Under the pieces are notes generated by a model. That model was not told the DNA's origin. It did not search any database and saw only the letters and a list, made by a program, of their open reading frames with translations. This document shows, piece by piece, positions 7,172-10,541 of a stretch of 10,541 bases of DNA. The DNA is taken from contig JBBSCO010000079.1 in assembly GCA_038250235.1 (NCBI GenBank), positions 1 to 10,541 of the forward strand. The letters are read 5' to 3'. Made by a program: the position numbers and the translations under genes. This DNA comes from JAAUTS01 sp038250235 (GTDB lineage Bacteria > Verrucomicrobiota > Verrucomicrobiia > Methylacidiphilales > JAAUTS01). Numbering within the stretch: the stretch's first letter is position 1; the number at the start of each line of letters is the position of its first letter.

Positions 7172-7199
7172 AATCTAGTCCATGTGCCGCGCAAGGCAA
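7172..7199 (-). promoter_or_regulatory. Candidate promoter of sodA
   Basis: On the minus strand, TTGCCT (7199-7194) and TAGATT (7177-7172) are separated by 16 bases, each a 4/6 match to the sigma-70 consensus. This would give a leader of roughly 25 bases. No iron- or redox-regulator box was recognised. The remainder of the 172-base divergent gap up to 7312 shows nothing clear. Confidence 0.28.
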
Positions 7200-7312
7200 G
7201 ACTGTGTTTGCTCAGGTAAACACCCCATTGTTGAGTCTTCCCAAGTTCGAAAGCTTACATGTGGGCTTTTCGTTCTCGACGTGGGGGAGTGCTCTGTCAT
7301 TTTTATTTTCCT

Positions 7313-7942
7313 ATGTTTCTCAAAGAAAACGATCACGTCCTGTTTTATGGCGACAGTATAACGGACTGTGGAAGAAACCGGGAAAGCACAGGCGATGACC
7401 GTCTGGGCGGAGGTTATGTCAATCTGTGCCACAGCCTGTTACAGGCACGCTTTCCGGATCTCAAGCTCACGGTTTCGAATAAAGGGGTCAGCGGCAACCG
7501 GATTTATGATCTGGAAAAAAGGCTTTCGGAAGATGTTCTGGTCTTGAAGCCTACGGTGATTTCTTTTTTGATCGGAATCAATGACACCTGGAGGCGTTAC
7601 GACGGTCATCAGGTCTCGGCTATTCCCGAATTTGCTGATAGTTTTCGCCGGATTCTGTTCACGTTAAAAAAAGAATTGAGAACACGTTTTGTCGTCTGTG
7701 AGCCTTTTCTTTTGCCTGTGCCGGAGGATCGTGTGAAATGGCGGGAGGATTTGGATCCCCGCATCCAGGCAATCAGGGCGTTGGCGGTGGAGTTTGGTGC
7801 CTTGTATCTTCCTCTGGATGGTTTGTTTGCCCAGGCGGCGACGCGTCGCCCGATGGATTTTTGGCTGCCGGACGGCGTTCATCCTAGTGCAGCGGGTCAT
7901 GGGTTGATTGCCGATGCGTGGGTGAATCTGGTGACCCGATGA
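7313..7942 (+). CDS. GDSL/SGNH-family hydrolase (esterase or lipase-like)
   Basis: This 209-residue protein has the complete SGNH catalytic set. Block I is FYGDSITDCGR with the nucleophile Ser15; block II is NKGVSGNR with oxyanion Gly58; block III is GINDTW with oxyanion Asn90; block V is LPDGVHPSAAGH with Asp187 and His190. It therefore hydrolyses an ester, possibly of acyl groups on carbohydrates or lipids; the substrate cannot be read from the sequence. The start at 7313 gives MFLKENDHVLFYGDSITD, with the nucleophile about 15 residues in, as in bacterial relatives of rhamnogalacturonan acetylesterase. An in-frame ATG at 7259 would add 18 unconserved residues. No signal peptide is visible with the chosen start, so a cytoplasmic site is likely. 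The histidinol-phosphatase-like gene begins 9 bases after its stop, suggesting cotranscription. Confidence 0.88.
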   Translation: MFLKENDHVLFYGDSITDCGRNRESTGDDRLGGGYVNLCHSLLQARFPDLKLTVSNKGVSGNRIYDLEKRLSEDVLVLKPTVISFLIGINDTWRRYDGHQVSAIPEFADSFRRILFTLKKELRTRFVVCEPFLLPVPEDRVKWREDLDPRIQAIRALAVEFGALYLPLDGLFAQAATRRPMDFWLPDGVHPSAAGHGLIADAWVNLVTR

Positions 7943-7951
7943 TTTTCTGAG

Positions 7952-8788
7952 ATGAGCCGACTCGTTTACGAAACCCACATGCACACCCCCTTGTGCAAAC
8001 ACGCTGAGGGAGAGCCGGAGGAGTATGCCCGGGTGGCATGGGACAAGGGGTTGAAGGGGATTGTGGTAACTTGTCACTCCCCCTTGCCTGATGGAATATC
8101 CTCCTCGGTGCGCATGGATGAGGAACAGCTGCCTCTTTATCTGGATATGATCCAGCGGGCGAGGGAGGCCTGGGCAGGCAGGGTGGATGTCCGGGCCGGG
8201 ATGGAAAGCGATTATTTTCCAGGGACGGAGGGCTACATTGAAAAATTGCACAAGCGCATGGATTTTCATCATGTGCTGGGTTCAGTGCACCCGCACATTA
8301 AAGAATACCGGCTTCGTTATTATCAGGGTGATTGGCAGGCCTTTCATCGTCAGTACTTTCAGAGCCTGGCGGATGCGGCGGAAACGGGGCTTTTCGATAC
8401 CATGGCCCACCCGGATATAGTGAAAAATATTGGCCACGAAGAATGGAACGTGGATGTCTTGTGGACGGATATCCTGCGGGCTCTGGACCGAATAGCCAAA
8501 GCCGGGGTGGCCATGGAGCTGAATACGTCAGGGATTAACAAAACACTACCTGAAATGAATCCAGGGTCAAGGATGTTGGCCGCCATGTGTGAGCGGGGGA
8601 TTCCTGTGGTGGTTGGTGCGGATGCCCACATTCCCCAACGGGTGGGGGACGATTTTTCGAAGGCCTATGACCTGCTTGAGCAGGCCGGATTTACAACGAT
8701 CAGTTATTTTCTGGAGCGTAAGCGGCATGAACTGGCCATAACCGAAGCACGTGCAAGCCTGATGCAGGGGGTATCGGATGCAGGATGA
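7952..8788 (+). CDS. hisJ: PHP-domain phosphatase, probable histidinol-phosphatase
   Basis: This 278-residue protein belongs to the PHP family and probably dephosphorylates L-histidinol phosphate, the penultimate step type in histidine synthesis. A full trinuclear metal site can be read: His9 and His11 (THMHT), His17, His42 (TCHSPLP), Glu85 (AGMESDY), His113 (LGSVHPH), His153 (MAHPD), Asp224 and His226 (VGADAH). The segment KGLKGIVVT, then PLYLDMIQRAR and DYFPGTEGYIEKL, follows the HisJ/HisK type rather than polymerase-linked PHP domains. The family usually has Asp just before the His of the -HSP- motif; here it is Cys41, next to but not itself a ligand. No other histidine-pathway gene is nearby, so a related phosphoester substrate remains possible. 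It lies 9 bases after the hydrolase gene and probably shares its mRNA. No clear ribosome-binding site is seen. Confidence 0.85.
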   Translation: MSRLVYETHMHTPLCKHAEGEPEEYARVAWDKGLKGIVVTCHSPLPDGISSSVRMDEEQLPLYLDMIQRAREAWAGRVDVRAGMESDYFPGTEGYIEKLHKRMDFHHVLGSVHPHIKEYRLRYYQGDWQAFHRQYFQSLADAAETGLFDTMAHPDIVKNIGHEEWNVDVLWTDILRALDRIAKAGVAMELNTSGINKTLPEMNPGSRMLAAMCERGIPVVVGADAHIPQRVGDDFSKAYDLLEQAGFTTISYFLERKRHELAITEARASLMQGVSDAG

Positions 8789-8809
8789 GGTATTGAAGGC
8801 CAGATTTCA

Positions 8810-8819
8810 GACAATTGTC
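8810..8819. promoter_or_regulatory. Perfect 10-bp palindrome upstream of arsC
   Basis: GACAATTGTC lies 36 bases before the arsC start, in the 66-base gap after the phosphatase gene. Its position suits an operator, but it does not match an ArsR box that I can recognise, and a 10-base palindrome can arise by chance. Confidence 0.2.
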
Positions 8820-8854
8820 GTCTTTTTGTAACAGAACTTTTTTAGAAATGGAGA

Positions 8855-9352
8855 ATGGATCAAAATAATAAGTTCAAAATCTTGTTTCTTTGCACAGGGA
8901 ATTCCGCACGCAGCATCATGGCGGAGTATATCATGAAGGTTCTGGCCAAGGGCCGCTTTGAGTCATTCAGTGCCGGATCCCATCCTGCCGGATCGGTTAA
9001 TCCATGGACATTGGATTTCCTCAAAAACATCAAGATCGATGCAGAGGGTGCCCGCAGCAAGGCCTGGGATGAATTCAAAGAACAGCACTTCGATTTTGTG
9101 ATTACGGTTTGTGACAATGCCCGCGAAGCCTGTCCGGTGTGGCCGGGCCAGCCAATCGTTGCCCACTGGGGTTCCCAAGACCCGGGCCATGCGGCAGGAG
9201 ACGACGAGCAGAAGAGGGTTGTTTTCCGGAGAGTTGGAATGGAAATCTATCGCCGCATCGAACTTTTCCTCAGCTTACCGCTGGAGAAGATGGATCGGAT
9301 TCGACTTCAGGAGGTTGCTCAAGGCATAGTTTCGCAAAAAGAGCCGGTCTGA
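8855..9352 (+). CDS. arsC: Arsenate reductase, thioredoxin-coupled (low-molecular-weight phosphatase fold)
   Basis: This 165-residue cytoplasmic enzyme reduces arsenate to arsenite using a relay of three cysteines. The P-loop LFLCTGNSARSIMAE places the nucleophile Cys at 13. VCDNAREACPVWPG gives the second and third redox cysteines at 86 and 93, the spacing of the S. aureus/B. subtilis type. SQDPGHAAGDDEQKR supplies the Asp109-Pro110 general acid. All parts needed for activity are present, so it is not a plain tyrosine phosphatase. A longer-than-usual C-terminal tail follows residue 140. No arsenite exporter or ArsR repressor is in view; the final export step would have to be elsewhere. GGAG lies only one base before the ATG, too close to serve well as a ribosome-binding site. 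The start is chosen because the P-loop begins within 10 residues. Confidence 0.93.
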   Translation: MDQNNKFKILFLCTGNSARSIMAEYIMKVLAKGRFESFSAGSHPAGSVNPWTLDFLKNIKIDAEGARSKAWDEFKEQHFDFVITVCDNAREACPVWPGQPIVAHWGSQDPGHAAGDDEQKRVVFRRVGMEIYRRIELFLSLPLEKMDRIRLQEVAQGIVSQKEPV

Positions 9353-9437
9353 TCGGGACAGGGTCAGTCTTGTTTTCGTTTTTTCTGCAACGATTCTGCG
9401 TGTTCTCAGCATGGCTCTGCTGAATACTTGGGCATTC

Positions 9438-10262
9438 ATGAAAGTGATGCGCTATAGGACGTCGGAAGGTGAAATCCATTGGGGTTCCTGGATTGCGGAA
9501 GGGAAAGCGCTCCGCATTGAAGGAGATTTGTTTTCCGATTATCAGGTGTCAGAGAAGCGGGACAGTGTTTTCAAGCTTTTGGCGCCTTTGGTTCCGTCAT
9601 CCATTCTTTGTGTCGGACTGAATTACCGTCTTCATGCGGAAGAAACCAAAGCGAAGATTCCGGACTTTCCCGTCCTTTTCATGAAATCGCCCACCGCCTT
9701 GCAACATCCGGGGGGCGCCATTGAGATACCCACGCATTTGGCAAGTGATCAGGTGGATTTCGAATGTGAACTGGCCGTGGTGATCGGAAAACGGTGTAAA
9801 AATGTCAGCCGTGATCGGGCCCTTGATTATGTTTTTGGATATACCTGCGCCAACGATGTTAGCGCGCGGGATTGGCAGAAAATCAGGGGAGGCAGCCAAT
9901 GGTGCCGGGCCAAGACGTTCGACACTTTTTGTCCCTTGGGCCCCTGGCTGGTCACTGCGGATGAAATCCCCGATCCCAATGTTCTCAGATTGACCACCAC
10001 GTTAAATGGGCAAGTGGTTCAGGACTCCAACACCAGCGACATGATTTTCGACGTTCCACGACTGATTGAATTTTTGAGTGGTAGTACGACTCTCCTTCCA
10101 GGGACGGTTATTCTTACCGGAACCCCCCAGGGGGTGGGGATGGCGAGAACGCCCCCGCTCTGGCTCAAACCCGGGGATGAGTTGGTCGTGGAGATCGAAA
10201 AGATTGGCCTATTGCAGAATCCGGTGGTTATGGAATCGAGCCGTAATCAGCTTGTCATCTGA
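9438..10262 (+). CDS. Fumarylacetoacetate hydrolase (FAH)-family protein
   Basis: This 274-residue protein belongs to the FAH superfamily, whose members hydrolyse or isomerise or decarboxylate 2-oxo acids, for example acylpyruvases, 2-hydroxyhepta-2,4-diene-1,7-dioate isomerase and oxaloacetate decarboxylases. An N-terminal beta domain (1-50) is followed by ILCVGLNYRLHAEE (56-69) and PVLFMKSPTAL (78-88). The metal site is Glu109 and Glu111 (VDFECELAVVIG) plus Asp140 (CANDVSARDWQ). GTVILTGTPQGVGM and LKPGDELVVEIEKIG near the end are family hallmarks. The start at 9438 gives MKVMRYRTSEG, as in relatives; in-frame ATGs at 9411 and 9447 are alternatives, and none has a good ribosome-binding site. 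No other aromatic-degradation gene is near, so the substrate is not assigned. The next gene begins 18 bases downstream on the same strand, so the two may be cotranscribed. Confidence 0.88.
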   Translation: MKVMRYRTSEGEIHWGSWIAEGKALRIEGDLFSDYQVSEKRDSVFKLLAPLVPSSILCVGLNYRLHAEETKAKIPDFPVLFMKSPTALQHPGGAIEIPTHLASDQVDFECELAVVIGKRCKNVSRDRALDYVFGYTCANDVSARDWQKIRGGSQWCRAKTFDTFCPLGPWLVTADEIPDPNVLRLTTTLNGQVVQDSNTSDMIFDVPRLIEFLSGSTTLLPGTVILTGTPQGVGMARTPPLWLKPGDELVVEIEKIGLLQNPVVMESSRNQLVI

Positions 10263-10280
10263 TGAGAGTGATGGCATTTT

Positions 10281-10541
10281 ATGGGCATGCCAGTGAATAA
10301 AAATATCCCCGCACCTGTAGTAGCGTCGGAAAAATCCAAAGTTGCCAAGATAGGTCCTGTTTCTGTTTCGCTGCTGGTGCATCTGGCTTTTATGATGGTT
10401 ATTGGCGGTGTTGTCATCATTGAGCAGGTGATTCCCAAGACCAGTTTCAAGCCTGCCGTGTTGGGGGAAAGTTTCGATCAGGGTATCATAGATGAAGTGG
10501 CGGAACCGGATGAGTCCCTGCCGGATCCCGGGGCTGCGGCC
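10281..10541 (+). CDS. 5' part of an uncharacterised single-pass membrane protein
   Basis: The frame is open for 87 codons and runs off the window. The start is at ATG 10281 or 10287; stops at 10263 and 10269 close the frame upstream. A short Lys-containing N-terminus (1-25) is followed by a hydrophobic helix, about residues 26-47 (PVSVSLLVHLAFMMVIGGVVII), and then an acidic, Pro-containing stretch (from about 61). The positive-inside pattern predicts an N-in, C-out topology with the bulk of the protein in the periplasm. The layout recalls TonB-like energy transducers and anchored hypothetical proteins of Verrucomicrobiota, but no diagnostic motif is in view. I do not recognise a function. 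Eighteen bases separate it from the FAH-family gene. Confidence 0.7.
   Translation, partial: MGMPVNKNIPAPVVASEKSKVAKIGPVSVSLLVHLAFMMVIGGVVIIEQVIPKTSFKPAVLGESFDQGIIDEVAEPDESLPDPGAAA

Noticed and set aside
9349..9387. Possible terminator after arsC (CTGA...TCAG then a T-rich stretch)
   Set aside because: The stem is only about 4 bp, and the T-rich stretch is interrupted; too weak to call.
9406..9423. TCAGCA...TGCTGA inverted repeat before the FAH-family gene
   Set aside because: A 6-bp stem is common by chance, and no regulator or related copy supports it.

Overview
The window is a bacterial chromosomal segment of moderate GC content carrying ordinary metabolic genes, toxin-antitoxin (TA) modules and several intergenic palindromic repeats. 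The protein features fit a Gram-negative bacterium, possibly Verrucomicrobiota: a 6-phosphogluconate dehydrogenase with an extra Gly/Lys/Pro-rich loop, few clear Shine-Dalgarno sites, and a terminal protein with one membrane anchor. This placement is inferred from resemblance and is not proven by any marker gene.

Left part (1-4384): gnd (6-phosphogluconate dehydrogenase), an intergenic stack of inverted repeats, an apparently intact type II TA pair (ribbon-helix-helix-like antitoxin plus MazF/PemK-type toxin), a PfkB-family sugar-acid kinase (probably 2-keto-3-deoxygluconate kinase), a repeat, and gluconokinase. GntK and Gnd together convert gluconate to 6-phosphogluconate and then ribulose-5-phosphate. 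KdgK would feed KDG into the Entner-Doudoroff route. This looks like a sugar-acid locus with a TA module inserted in it.

Middle part (4385-6520): a decaying zone. A second TA pair has an in-frame stop in its antitoxin and a frameshift in its RelE/ParE-like toxin. It is followed at once by an N-terminally truncated NCS2-type permease pseudogene with one frameshift and three in-frame stops. The zone ends in a strong intrinsic terminator whose loop holds the permease stop codon, then another copy of the intergenic repeat.

Right part (6529-10541): a Mn-type superoxide dismutase on the minus strand, then a plus-strand run: a GDSL/SGNH hydrolase, a PHP-family histidinol-phosphatase, a thioredoxin-type arsenate reductase, a fumarylacetoacetate-hydrolase-family enzyme, and the 5' end of a single-pass membrane protein cut by the window edge.

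I see no clearly new multi-gene system. The items most worth a second look are the short-repeat family (three copies), the roughly 147-bp element with about 30-bp terminal inverted repeats, the palindromic and possibly leaderless promoter of the intact TA module, and the doubly broken TA module beside a truncated permease.
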